Assembly (NCBI RefSeq): GCF_019733395.1
Contig: NZ_JAIHOO010000001.1
Span: 1,178,001 to 1,242,000, forward strand
Direction of reading: 5' to 3'
DNA length: 64,000 nt
Source of the DNA: Lysobacter sp. BMK333-48F3
GTDB taxonomy: Bacteria > Pseudomonadota > Gammaproteobacteria > Xanthomonadales > Xanthomonadaceae
Below the pieces are notes generated by a model. It was not told where the DNA came from, ran no database searches, and worked only from the letters and a program-made list of their open reading frames with translations. Both the position numbers and the translations under genes were made by a program. Shown here piece by piece: positions 1 through 7,714 of this stretch. Numbering within the stretch: the stretch's first letter is position 1; every line of letters begins with the position of its first letter.

Positions 1-479
1 TTCCGCTGGACACGCTCAAGGAGAAGATCAAGGAAGCGCCGCTGGATACGCTCAAGGAAAAGACCAAGGAAGCCCCGCTGGACACCCTCAAGGAGCTGCG
101 CAAGGACGTCATCAGCGACACGATCAAGGAGCAGATCGCCGATACGCGCAAGGAAGGCGTGTTCGACCCGGGCCCGACCCTGGCCGAGAACCTGACCACG
201 CCGGGCCGCGGCGCGGTGATCAACCCGGTACTGCCCGGCGGAGTGCGCGGCGCGGTGCCGTTCGCGATCGCCACCGGCGCCGGCGCGCTGCCGGGCGCGG
301 CCGGCGACGGCGGCGCGGGCGATGCGGAGATCGCCGACGCGGTCGTCGCGCTGGATGCGCAATTGCAGCAACTGGCCGAGGAACTGGCCCGCGCCGACGC
401 CGCGCGCGCGGCGTTGCAGGCCCAGTACGACGAAACCGCCGCGCTGCTGGCGCAGATCGCCCAGTCCGGCCAGGGCTGA
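1..479 (+). CDS. Repeat protein of unknown function (5' end missing), possible substrate of the adjacent ATP-grasp ligase
   Basis: The reading frame (codons begin at base 3) is open at the left edge, so the true start lies outside the window. The visible 158 residues start with three copies of a 12-residue unit, PLDTLKEKIKEA, PLDTLKEKTKEA and PLDTLKELRKDV. Then come a short linker with FDPGPTLAENL, a Gly/Pro/Ala-rich stretch containing PFAIATG, and an Ala/Gln/Glu-rich C-terminal helix likely to form a coiled coil. The stop is 24 bases before the ATP-grasp gene, so the two are probably co-transcribed. Each repeat keeps one Thr and several Asp/Glu/Lys side chains, the kind of residues that graspetide-type ligases join; that role is inference only. 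No signal peptide can be judged because the N-terminus is missing. I do not recognise a named family with certainty. Confidence 0.75.
   Translation, partial: PLDTLKEKIKEAPLDTLKEKTKEAPLDTLKELRKDVISDTIKEQIADTRKEGVFDPGPTLAENLTTPGRGAVINPVLPGGVRGAVPFAIATGAGALPGAAGDGGAGDAEIADAVVALDAQLQQLAEELARADAARAALQAQYDETAALLAQIAQSGQG
3..110 (+). repeat. Three in-frame 36-bp tandem repeats
   Basis: Copies at 3-38, 39-74 and 75-110 each encode one PLDTLKE-type 12-residue unit. The first two differ at a few mostly silent positions and the third diverges in its second half. The array may extend left beyond the window. Confidence 0.85.
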
Positions 480-503
480 GCCGCCACCGAGGGAGGACGT
501 GCC

Positions 504-1475
504 GTGATCCTGGTGATATCGCACGACGAGGACATCCACGCCCGGCGCGTGGTCGACCACCTGCAGTCGATGGACCAGCCGGTGCTGTTGTTCGATCTGG
601 CCGAATTGCCGGATCGCGCCACGCTCTCGATCGAGTACGCCGCCGACGCGCGCCCGCGCATCGACTACGCCCGCGCCGGCGGCGAGCGCTACGCCCTGGA
701 CCGGGTCAGCGCGGCATGGTGGCGCCGGCCGCAGGCGCCGGACCTGTCCAGCGTCACCGACGCCAACGCGCACCTGTTCACCGCCAACGAATGGAACGAG
801 GCCTTGAACGGGCTGTGGCGGCTGCTCGGCGATGCGCGCTGGATGAACGACCCCGGCCGCGACGACGCCGCCTCGCGCAAGGCCGCGCAACTGCGCGTCG
901 CCGCCGAGCTGGGGCTGAAGGTACCGCGCACCCTGATCAGCTCCGACCCGCAACGGGTGCGCGATTTCGTCGCCGCGCGCGGCCCCGGCGCGACCGTGCA
1001 CAAGACCTTTTCCTGCACCCATGCGGTGTGGCGCGAGACGCGCCGCTTCGACGACAGCGACCTGCCGCACCTGGACACGGTGCGGCTGGCGCCGGTGATC
1101 TTCCAGGAGTTCGTGCCGGCCGACGCCGACATCCGGGTCACCGCGGTCGACGGCCAGCTGTTCGCCGCCGAAATCAAGCTCGACCCGGGCAGCGCCGCGG
1201 CCGCCGCCGGCGCGGTCGACTTCCGTCCCAACCTGGGCGACGCCGAGGTGCGCGAGCACGCTCTGCCGGAAGCGCTGCGCGAACGCCTGCGCGCGCTGAT
1301 GCGCAAACTGGGCCTGGTCTACGGCGCGATCGACCTGCGCCGCACGCCGGAAGGCGAGTACTACTTCTTCGAGGTCAATACCGCCGGCGAGTTCTTGTTC
1401 ATCGAACACCGTACCGGTCAGCCGATCGCGCGCGCGGTGGCCGACTGGCTGGCCGGGGTCAGTCGATCCGCTTGA
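504..1475 (+). CDS. ATP-grasp ligase, MvdD-like (RiPP-maturase type)
   Basis: This 323-residue protein has the length and layout of MvdC/MvdD-type ATP-grasp enzymes, which form ester or amide crosslinks in ribosomal peptides. Visible features are the N-terminal MILVISHDEDIHA segment, the lysine stretch VHKTFSCTHAVWRETRRF (ATP-binding region), FQEFVPADADIRVT (metal and ATP contact region), and the C-terminal FFEVNTAGEFLF motif, where acidic and Asn residues bind magnesium. The GTG start follows GGGAGGA by six bases. It lies just downstream of a repeat protein, the arrangement expected of a maturase and its precursor. Its 3' end overlaps the convergent next gene by 17 bases. The family assignment is fairly secure, the substrate is not. 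Confidence 0.8.
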   Translation: MILVISHDEDIHARRVVDHLQSMDQPVLLFDLAELPDRATLSIEYAADARPRIDYARAGGERYALDRVSAAWWRRPQAPDLSSVTDANAHLFTANEWNEALNGLWRLLGDARWMNDPGRDDAASRKAAQLRVAAELGLKVPRTLISSDPQRVRDFVAARGPGATVHKTFSCTHAVWRETRRFDDSDLPHLDTVRLAPVIFQEFVPADADIRVTAVDGQLFAAEIKLDPGSAAAAAGAVDFRPNLGDAEVREHALPEALRERLRALMRKLGLVYGAIDLRRTPEGEYYFFEVNTAGEFLFIEHRTGQPIARAVADWLAGVSRSA

Positions 1476-1791
1476 CCTGCAGGGTCAGCGCGTCGTCGCC
1501 GGCGCGCAGCGGATAGGACTGCACGGTAACGTAGTCGCCCCGGCCGAGGCGGCCGTCGCCGTCGCTGTCGACGTGCACCCACCAGGTGGCGTCGGCGGCG
1601 TCGATCAGGTCGTCGGCGATCTCGACCTGCAACGGCAGCGACTGGGCGTGTTCGGGCACGGTCTGCGCCCATTCGTCGAGCACCCGCGCCGGCGCGTCCT
1701 CGAACGAGGTGTCGCGCAGCTGCACGCTGACCGCACTGCCGGCGGGCAGTTCGGCGCCGTCGGCGGCGACGATGGTCAGGGCGAGACGCAT
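1459..1791 (-). CDS. YbaY/YscW-like domain protein
   Basis: The 110-residue product, starting MRLALTIVAADGAELPAG, matches the pattern of the YbaY/YscW family: a small beta-sandwich with SVQLRDTSFEDAPARVL, then LPLQVEIADDLIDAADATWWVHVDSDGDGRL and a final strand pair. Family members are often outer-membrane lipoproteins, but this one shows no signal peptide or lipobox, so it may be cytoplasmic or a stripped-down domain. A longer version starting at 1824 is possible; the inner ATG fits the domain start better. The 3' end overlaps the convergent ATP-grasp gene. Function is unknown. Confidence 0.65.
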   Translation of the reverse strand: MRLALTIVAADGAELPAGSAVSVQLRDTSFEDAPARVLDEWAQTVPEHAQSLPLQVEIADDLIDAADATWWVHVDSDGDGRLGRGDYVTVQSYPLRAGDDALTLQVKRID

Positions 1792-1911
1792 GGCCGCAGT
1801 ATACGCCCGCGGTTCGCGCCGCAACGGCGCGCCGCGGCGCCGCCGCCGAACGGTCGCGCGCTGCGTCGATGCGCGGGGTTCGCCGGCCGGGGCACCGCTT
1901 CGGCCGCGGCC

Positions 1912-2832
1912 TCAGCAGCCGCCTCCGCCGTCCAGCGCCTGCCAGGACCCGCCCTCGCCGCCGGAACGCAGCAGTCGGTGGCTCCAGCTTTCGTACTGCT
2001 GGACCTCGAACAGGAAGTCGGGGGCGCCGTCGCGGTCGAGGTCGGCGAAGTCCAGCGCTTGGTGGCGCGGCTCCATGCCCTCGCAATCGGCGCAGGACGC
2101 GGTCGAGACCCAGGCCCTGCGGCGCCAGCCGCGATCGTCCGCCTCGCGCGCGAACAGCGCCACCGCGCCGATCCGTTCGCGCGCATCGTCCGCGCCGGCG
2201 TCGAACTCCGCGTCCAGGGTCAGCAGCGCCCAGCGGCGTTGCGGCGCGCGCGCATCGGCGACCAGCCACAACTCGCGCCGTCCCGCGGCCTCGCCGTCGC
2301 GCCGCCACTGGGCCACGGCCTGGCGCAGGCGCTGCGGCCGCTCGACCCGGCCCGGCACCGCCATCGCCACCAGTTCGGCCAGCAGTTCCTCGCGCTCGGC
2401 GGCCGTCGCCGCGCGGCGCTGCAGGCGCTGCTCCGGATTGAGATCGAAATCGGCCAGCCAGGCGCCGTGCTCGCCCAGCGCGGGCGCCTCGTCGCCGGGC
2501 GCGAACGCGAGCCGGTCCGGCTCGCTGCAGCCCAGGTCGGAACCGGCGATGCGGCGCAGCGGACGCGCCCGGCCGCGCGCCTGGCCATCGGCGTAAACGC
2601 GCAGCTCGCGGCCCAGCCAGGGCGCTGCGGCGGAATCGTCGCCGGCGTCGCCGAGCGCCAGCGAGAACGGATATTCGCCCGCGTGCTGGTGGTCGGCGCC
2701 GATCCACAGCGCGGTGCCCGCCTCGGGCGCGCGCAATGCGGCCTCGCCGGCCTCGGCCGCGATTGCGGCAGCGCCGGCGTGGGCGAGAGTCGCGCCGGCC
2801 AGCGCCAGCACCGTCGATGCCATCCACCGCAT
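1912..2832 (-). CDS. Secreted protein of unknown function
   Basis: The 306-residue protein begins MRWMASTVLALAGATLAHAGA, a clear signal peptide, and an AGGAGG site lies eight bases upstream of the ATG. Near the C-terminus, LDFADLDRDGAPDFLFEVQQY looks like a calcium-binding FG-GAP/VCBS-type loop (DxDxDGxxD), and it ends in a Gly/Cys tail. The middle has several Cys (DLGCSEP, ASCADCEG) that could form disulfides in the periplasm. Strongly acidic and Arg-rich stretches alternate. I do not recognise a named family. It sits 32 bases downstream of the SDR gene on the same strand and may be co-transcribed with it. Confidence 0.7.
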   Translation of the reverse strand: MRWMASTVLALAGATLAHAGAAAIAAEAGEAALRAPEAGTALWIGADHQHAGEYPFSLALGDAGDDSAAAPWLGRELRVYADGQARGRARPLRRIAGSDLGCSEPDRLAFAPGDEAPALGEHGAWLADFDLNPEQRLQRRAATAAEREELLAELVAMAVPGRVERPQRLRQAVAQWRRDGEAAGRRELWLVADARAPQRRWALLTLDAEFDAGADDARERIGAVALFAREADDRGWRRRAWVSTASCADCEGMEPRHQALDFADLDRDGAPDFLFEVQQYESWSHRLLRSGGEGGSWQALDGGGGC

Positions 2833-2864
2833 GTCCGCCTCCTTGCCCGCGCCCGCGGCGCGAA

Positions 2865-3641
2865 TCAGAAACCGTAACGCTGAAAACCGCCGTCGACCGC
2901 GATGCATTCGCCGGTGATGTAACCCGAGGCCGGCAGGCACAGGAAGGCCACCGCCGCGGCCACCTCTTCCGGCTCGCCGATCCGGCCCAGCGGCGTGCGC
3001 AGCAGCACCTCGTCCAGGTAATCGGGATCGGCCAGCTTGTCGGAGGTGCGGCGGGTGCGGATGTACCAGGGCGCGACCGCGTTGACCCGGATCCCGTCCT
3101 CGGCCCATTCCACCGCCAGGTTGCGGGTCATCTGGTGCATCGCCGCCTTGCTCATGCCGTAGGGCGAACCGGTGCGCACGTGCAGGTTGCCGGACACGCT
3201 GCCGACGTTGACGATGCTCGAGGCCGCATGCCGGGTCAGCAGCGCATGCGCGTAGCGCGACAGTTCGAAGGCCGAGAACAGGTTGATCTCGAAGATCTGC
3301 CGCCACTCGTCCTCGGTGTAGTCGTTGGTCGGCTTGCTGAGGTTGCCGCCGGCGTTGTTGACCAGGATGTGCAGGCCTTCGCCGAAGTCCTCGACCCAAT
3401 CCAGCAGTTCGCGCCGCTGCTCGTCGTCGGCGACGTCGGCGACGAAGGCGTGGATGTCGCGCTCGGGATAGTCCTCGACCAGTTCGGCGCGCGCCGACTC
3501 CAGCGCGGTGGCGTCGCGCGCGGCCAGCAGCACGTCGGCGCCGAAGCCGAGCAGCTCGCGCGCGATCGCCCGGCCGATGCCGGCGCTGCCGCCGGTCACC
3601 AGGGCCAGCTGTCCGTCCAGGCGCCAACGTTTCGGGTCCAT
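2865..3641 (-). CDS. Short-chain dehydrogenase/reductase (tropinone-reductase-like)
   Basis: A 258-residue classical SDR using NAD(P)H. The cofactor motif TGGSAGIG follows the first beta strand, NNAGG marks strand 4, and the catalytic Ser, Tyr and Lys appear in VGSVSGN and SPYGMSKAA. The C-terminal [31 protein letters not shown] is the usual SDR closing motif. The segment [13 protein letters not shown] after the second strand suggests an Arg that could favour NADPH. The overall pattern resembles the tropinone-reductase-like group, a label that does not fix the substrate. The start is set by a GGAGAA site before MDPKRWRL. The substrate cannot be read from the sequence. Confidence 0.85.
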   Translation of the reverse strand: MDPKRWRLDGQLALVTGGSAGIGRAIARELLGFGADVLLAARDATALESARAELVEDYPERDIHAFVADVADDEQRRELLDWVEDFGEGLHILVNNAGGNLSKPTNDYTEDEWRQIFEINLFSAFELSRYAHALLTRHAASSIVNVGSVSGNLHVRTGSPYGMSKAAMHQMTRNLAVEWAEDGIRVNAVAPWYIRTRRTSDKLADPDYLDEVLLRTPLGRIGEPEEVAAAVAFLCLPASGYITGECIAVDGGFQRYGF

Positions 3642-3753
3642 AGCCTTCTCCAGATCTGCGCGGAATGGGTTGCGTGGAACGGCTTGCATGAAATCGGGCG
3701 CGCCGCCGGCGCGACCGGCGTAGCATAACGGCCAGCCGACCGAGGATGCCGCC

Positions 3754-3981
3754 ATGACGCCTTGCCGCACCCTGCCTCTCGTGATCGCCGTCGCCGCGCT
3801 GGGCGCGCTGTCGGCGTGCAGCAAACCGCAACCGCCGGAAAAAGAACGCCCGGTCGAACCGCAGGCGACCCAGCTGCGCGACGCAATCCAGCAACCGCTG
3901 GAACAGGCCAAGGGCACCGAGGACGCGGTCGACCAGGGCGCGCAGCGCCAGCGCGACGCGATCGAAGCCGCCGGCGGCTGA
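3754..3981 (+). CDS. Small lipoprotein
   Basis: A 75-residue protein with a basic start, a hydrophobic core ([16 protein letters not shown]) and a perfect lipobox LSAC, giving a lipidated Cys at about residue 22. The mature part is short, charged and helical ([18 protein letters not shown], then [21 protein letters not shown]), so it may form a small coiled coil in the periplasm. It is divergent from the SDR gene and convergent with sppA. Function unknown. Confidence 0.8.
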   Translation: MTPCRTLPLVIAVAALGALSACSKPQPPEKERPVEPQATQLRDAIQQPLEQAKGTEDAVDQGAQRQRDAIEAAGG

Positions 3982-4009
3982 GTCCCGCCGCACGACCGCC
4001 ATCCCTTAA

Positions 4010-4040
4010 CGAAAACGGGCCGCCGTAGCGACCCGTTTCG
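4010..4040. terminator. Possible hairpin between the lipoprotein gene and sppA
   Basis: CGAAAACGGG (4010-4019) can pair with CCCGTTTCG (4032-4040), with one bulged A and a 12-base loop. It lies between convergent genes. There is no T-tract on either side, so a terminator role is tentative. Confidence 0.35.
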
Positions 4041-4091
4041 GCGACGCTGCGGCGGCCCAGACCCGGCCGCCGCCGTCATCGGGCGACTGGC

Positions 4092-5978
4092 TTACAACTC
4101 GCAGAAGCAATACGCCAGCGACTTCACCGGCACGCCGCGGGTCGGCACCGCAGCGCTCTGCAGGAAGCGCAGGTCCGCCGCCGCCTGCGGCATCGCCTTG
4201 ACCAGCAGGCCGCGGGCGAAGTCCGATTGGCCGAGCATGGCGCTGCCGGCGCGGCTCTGGGCGAAGTTGGCGAAGAAGCGCTCGAACGGGGTCGGCATCT
4301 TCTCCACGTAGCGCACCCGGTACTCGCCGGCCTTGCCGAGCTTGGCCCGCTTGGCGACGTCGTCGACCGCATCGGACAGACCGCCCAGCGCGTCGACCAG
4401 GCCGCGTTCCTTGGCCTGCGCGCCGCTCCACACCCGGCCGCGCGCGACCGCATCGATCTCCGCCACCGGACGCTTGCGCGCGTTGGCGACGCGGCCGGTG
4501 AAATCGGCGTAGCCCTTGTTGATCACGCTCTGGATCACGCTGCCGACTTCCGGCGCCAGCGGCCGGGTGATGTCGAACGCGCCGGCCAGGCGAGTGGTGC
4601 CGACGCCGTCGGTGTGCACGCCGATCTTCTCCAGCGCGCGCGGCACGGTCGGGATCATGCCGAAGATGCCGATCGAGCCGGTGATGGTCGAAGGATCGGC
4701 GTAGATCCGATCGGCGTTCATCGAGATCCAGTAACCGCCGGACGCGGCCAGGTCGCCCATCGACACCACCACCGGCTTGCCGGCGGCCTTCAGCGCGACC
4801 ACTTCGCGGCGGATCTGCTCGGAGGCGAACACTTCGCCGCCGGGCGAATCCACCCGCAGCACCAGCGCCTTCACGTTTTCGTCCTCGCGCGCTTCGCGCA
4901 GCAGGGCCGCGGTCGATACGCCGCCGATCGTGCCCGGCGGCTGCTCGCCGCCGGTGATTTCGCCCTCGGCCACCACCACCGCCACCTGCGGACGCTGGTC
5001 GGCCGGGTTGATCACCCGATCCAGGCTGGCCACGTAGGCCTCGAGGGAAATCTGCCGGAAGCCGCCTTCGGCGTCCTCGTCGGCGACGCCGCGCTTGGTC
5101 AGCAGTTCGTCGACTTCGCCGCGGGTCTTCAGGCCGTCGACCAGCTTCTGCTGCAGCGCGTACTTGCCCAGGTCGCCCTGGACCGCGTCCAGCCGCTCGG
5201 GCAACTGGTCGATGCTGGCGGCGAGCTGGGCCGGGTCGAGCTTGCGCGCCTTGGCCACGTCGCCAAGGTAGCGCGACCACAGATCGTTCATCCAGAACAG
5301 GTCGGCGGTCTTGGACTCTTCCGAGGCCGCGTCGAGGATGTAGGGCTCGGCGGCGGACTTGAACTCGCCGACCCGGAACAGGTGCACGTCGACGCCGAGC
5401 TTGTCCTGCAGGCCTTCGCGGTAGTACTGGCGATAGCGGCCGAGGCCTTCCAGCAGCATGCCGCCCATCGGGTCCAGGTACAGCTGGTTGGCCTGGGCCA
5501 CCACCAGGTACTGCTTCTGGTCCATGGCTTCGGAGAAGGCGATCACTTCCTTCTTGCTCTCGCGCAGGCGCGCGACCGCGGCGGCGACCTCGCGCAGCGA
5601 GGCCATGCCCGAGGCCTGCAGCTTGTCCAGGCGCAGCACCACGCGCTCGATCCGCTTGTCGTCCTTGGCCGCGTCCAGCGCGCGCAGCAGGTCGCGCAGC
5701 TGCACTTCCTCGTTGCGGTCGCCGAAGGCCTTGCCGAGCGCGCGCGAGGCCGGATCGGAGCTGTACTGCTCGACCAGGTTGGCCTCCGGTGCGATCACCA
5801 GGGTGGTGCGCTCCAGCAGCGGCTCGGGCCGGCCGCCGAACATCACCGCCAGGGCGAAAAACAGCAGCACACCGAAAAACACCAGGTTGAAGAACAACCG
5901 GCGGGTGAAATTCATCGCATCCCAGGCGCCGACGATCAGCCGGGCCAAAGGCCCGCGGGACGAGGCGGTATCGTTCAT
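4092..5978 (-). CDS. sppA: Signal peptide peptidase SppA, 67K type
   Basis: A 628-residue inner-membrane serine protease that degrades cleaved signal peptides. It has one N-terminal membrane segment (RLFFNLVFFGVLLFFALAV) and two peptidase S49 halves, as in the E. coli enzyme of 618 residues. The catalytic Lys lies in RVGEFKSAAEPY in the first half. The nucleophilic Ser lies in LAASGGYWISMNADRIYADP in the second half, followed by TITGSIGIFG. The start is placed at MNDTASSRG because GGAG lies nine bases upstream; an in-frame ATG five codons earlier has no ribosome site. It is monocistronic as far as can be seen. Confidence 0.95.
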   Translation of the reverse strand: MNDTASSRGPLARLIVGAWDAMNFTRRLFFNLVFFGVLLFFALAVMFGGRPEPLLERTTLVIAPEANLVEQYSSDPASRALGKAFGDRNEEVQLRDLLRALDAAKDDKRIERVVLRLDKLQASGMASLREVAAAVARLRESKKEVIAFSEAMDQKQYLVVAQANQLYLDPMGGMLLEGLGRYRQYYREGLQDKLGVDVHLFRVGEFKSAAEPYILDAASEESKTADLFWMNDLWSRYLGDVAKARKLDPAQLAASIDQLPERLDAVQGDLGKYALQQKLVDGLKTRGEVDELLTKRGVADEDAEGGFRQISLEAYVASLDRVINPADQRPQVAVVVAEGEITGGEQPPGTIGGVSTAALLREAREDENVKALVLRVDSPGGEVFASEQIRREVVALKAAGKPVVVSMGDLAASGGYWISMNADRIYADPSTITGSIGIFGMIPTVPRALEKIGVHTDGVGTTRLAGAFDITRPLAPEVGSVIQSVINKGYADFTGRVANARKRPVAEIDAVARGRVWSGAQAKERGLVDALGGLSDAVDDVAKRAKLGKAGEYRVRYVEKMPTPFERFFANFAQSRAGSAMLGQSDFARGLLVKAMPQAAADLRFLQSAAVPTRGVPVKSLAYCFCEL

Positions 5979-6058
5979 TTGCAGAAGCTCCATGAATACG
6001 CGCCCAGCCTAACCGGGCCGGGGCCGGGTTTCACCCGCCATTCGTAAGGGCTACGAGC

Positions 6059-6168
6059 GGGAATGGGGAATGGGGAATGGGGAATCGTTATAAAGCGGAC
6101 AAACCGCAAAAGTTTCCCGCCCGCCGGTCCCGGCTTTTCCGATTCCCGATTCCCCATTCCCGATTCCC
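6059..6168. repeat. Inverted GGGAATSG repeat (intergenic hairpin element)
   Basis: The left arm (6059-6087) is built of GGGGAAT units and the right arm (6140-6168) is its near-perfect reverse complement, with two mismatches in 29 positions. They are separated by a 52-base spacer. Short GGGAATC/GGGAATG arrays are seen between genes in Xanthomonadaceae. It lies between the starts and ends of sppA and the MATE gene and would form a long RNA hairpin. Confidence 0.75.
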
Positions 6169-6172
6169 GGCC

Positions 6173-7594
6173 TCAAGTGCACCCCGTCTCATGCGGGTCC
6201 AGCTCGTGCGGGTGCTCGGCGGCGATGCGGCGGGACAGGGCGTCGGGGGCGCTGGAACGCAGCAGGCGCAGGCCCAGCAGCACCGCGGCCACGGTCAGGC
6301 CGGCGATCAGGCCGATCCACATGCCCTTCGGTCCCCAGCCCAGGCCCAGGCCGAGGCCGGCGCCGACCGGCATGCCCACGCCCCAATAGGCCAGGGCGGC
6401 CAGCAGCATCGGCATGCGGGTGTCCTTGAGCCCGCGCAGGGCGCCGGCGGACAGCACCTGGACCCCGTCGGGAAACTGGAACATCGCCGCGTAGAACAGC
6501 AGCGAGGCGGCCAGGGCGGCGACCGCGGCGTCGCGGGTGTAGAAACTCACCAGCAGATCGTTGGCGCTGAGCAGAACGATGCCGGACATCAGCTGGGTGC
6601 CGATCACGATCGCGTAGCCGGCCCAGATCGCCCGCCGCACCCCGTCGACGTCGCCGCGGCCGAGCGCGTGGCCGACCCGCACCGTGGTCGCCTCGGCCAG
6701 CGCCATCGGCACCATGAAGCACAGCGCCGACAGGTTGATCGCGATCTGGTGCGCCGAGGCCTGGACCTCGCCGAGGCGGCCGATCAGCAAGGCGGTGACG
6801 ATGAACAGACTGCCTTCCATCAGCACGGTCACCCCGATCGGCAGGCCGGTGGCGAGCAGGCCGCGGATGGTCGGCCAGTGCGGACGGTCGAAGCGCGCGA
6901 ACAGGCCCAGGTCGGCGAACCGGCGCGCCCGGCGCAGAACCAGGAAGAAACCGATCGCCTGCACCCACAGCATCGCCGCCGAGGCGATGCCGAGCCCGCC
7001 GGCGCCGAGTTCGGGCAGGCCGAACTCGCCGAAGGTCAGCACGTAGCCCAGCGGCAACAGCACCAGCAGGCCGCCGGCGCTGAGCAGCATGGTCGGCAAG
7101 GTCCAGTGCAGGCCCTCGCTGAGGTAGCGCATGCAGAAGAACAGGGTCAGCGCCGGCACGCCCCAACGGATGCCGTGCAGGAAAGCCTGCGCGCCGGGAA
7201 TGATTTCCGGCGCGATGCCCATCGCGCCGAGCGCATAGGGAATCGCGGTCAGGAACGCGAACAGGAACACGCTCAGCAGCGCCGCCAGCCACATCGCCTG
7301 GCGGAACAGCGCGCCGATCTCGCCGCGGCGGCCGGCGCCTTCCAGCTGCGACACCGACGGCGGCACCGACAGCAGGGTGCCGATCGGCACCATCATCGGC
7401 AGCCACCACAGCGCGGTGCCGATGGTGACCGAGGCCAGGGTGGTGGTGCCGTGGTGGCCGGCCAGGGTGTTGTCGACGAAGCCGATCAGGCCGGTCGAGA
7501 CATGGCCGGCGACCAGCGGCGCGGCCAGAACCACGGTGGTGCGGATCTCGCCGGGCAGGCCGGAGCGCGAGACGGAGGGGGATGACGCGGACAT
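6173..7594 (-). CDS. MATE-family multidrug/Na+ antiporter (NorM-like)
   Basis: A 473-residue inner-membrane transporter with about twelve hydrophobic segments arranged as two six-helix halves. The first half begins with LAAPLVAGHVSTGLIGFVDNTLAGHHG, matching the conserved MATE helix 1-2 pattern, and the second half carries ATGLPIGVTVLMEGSLF, the equivalent segment. AEATTVRVGHALGRGD is the conserved loop after helix 8. Proteins of this family export cationic drugs in exchange for Na+ or H+. The start is placed at MSASSPSV; a GTG six codons upstream is an alternative and neither has a strong ribosome site. The 3' end abuts the hairpin repeat. Confidence 0.9.
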   Translation of the reverse strand: MSASSPSVSRSGLPGEIRTTVVLAAPLVAGHVSTGLIGFVDNTLAGHHGTTTLASVTIGTALWWLPMMVPIGTLLSVPPSVSQLEGAGRRGEIGALFRQAMWLAALLSVFLFAFLTAIPYALGAMGIAPEIIPGAQAFLHGIRWGVPALTLFFCMRYLSEGLHWTLPTMLLSAGGLLVLLPLGYVLTFGEFGLPELGAGGLGIASAAMLWVQAIGFFLVLRRARRFADLGLFARFDRPHWPTIRGLLATGLPIGVTVLMEGSLFIVTALLIGRLGEVQASAHQIAINLSALCFMVPMALAEATTVRVGHALGRGDVDGVRRAIWAGYAIVIGTQLMSGIVLLSANDLLVSFYTRDAAVAALAASLLFYAAMFQFPDGVQVLSAGALRGLKDTRMPMLLAALAYWGVGMPVGAGLGLGLGWGPKGMWIGLIAGLTVAAVLLGLRLLRSSAPDALSRRIAAEHPHELDPHETGCT

Positions 7595-7714
7595 CGGGGA
7601 ACCCAACAGCACGACTGCGGCCGCGCATCCGGTCTAGGGCGCTGGCGCCGGGTCGCGGCGGAGGGCTATCTTACCCGCTCGAAAGTGAAGGCCGGGGAGC
7701 CTCGTTCGTCACTC

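Noticed and set aside
1..110. 36-bp repeats as a CRISPR or minisatellite
   Set aside because: The units are contiguous with no spacers, are in frame and encode a regular protein repeat.
5979..5993. Earlier ATG for sppA
   Set aside because: It lacks a ribosome site, and its own bases supply the GGAG used by the next in-frame ATG.
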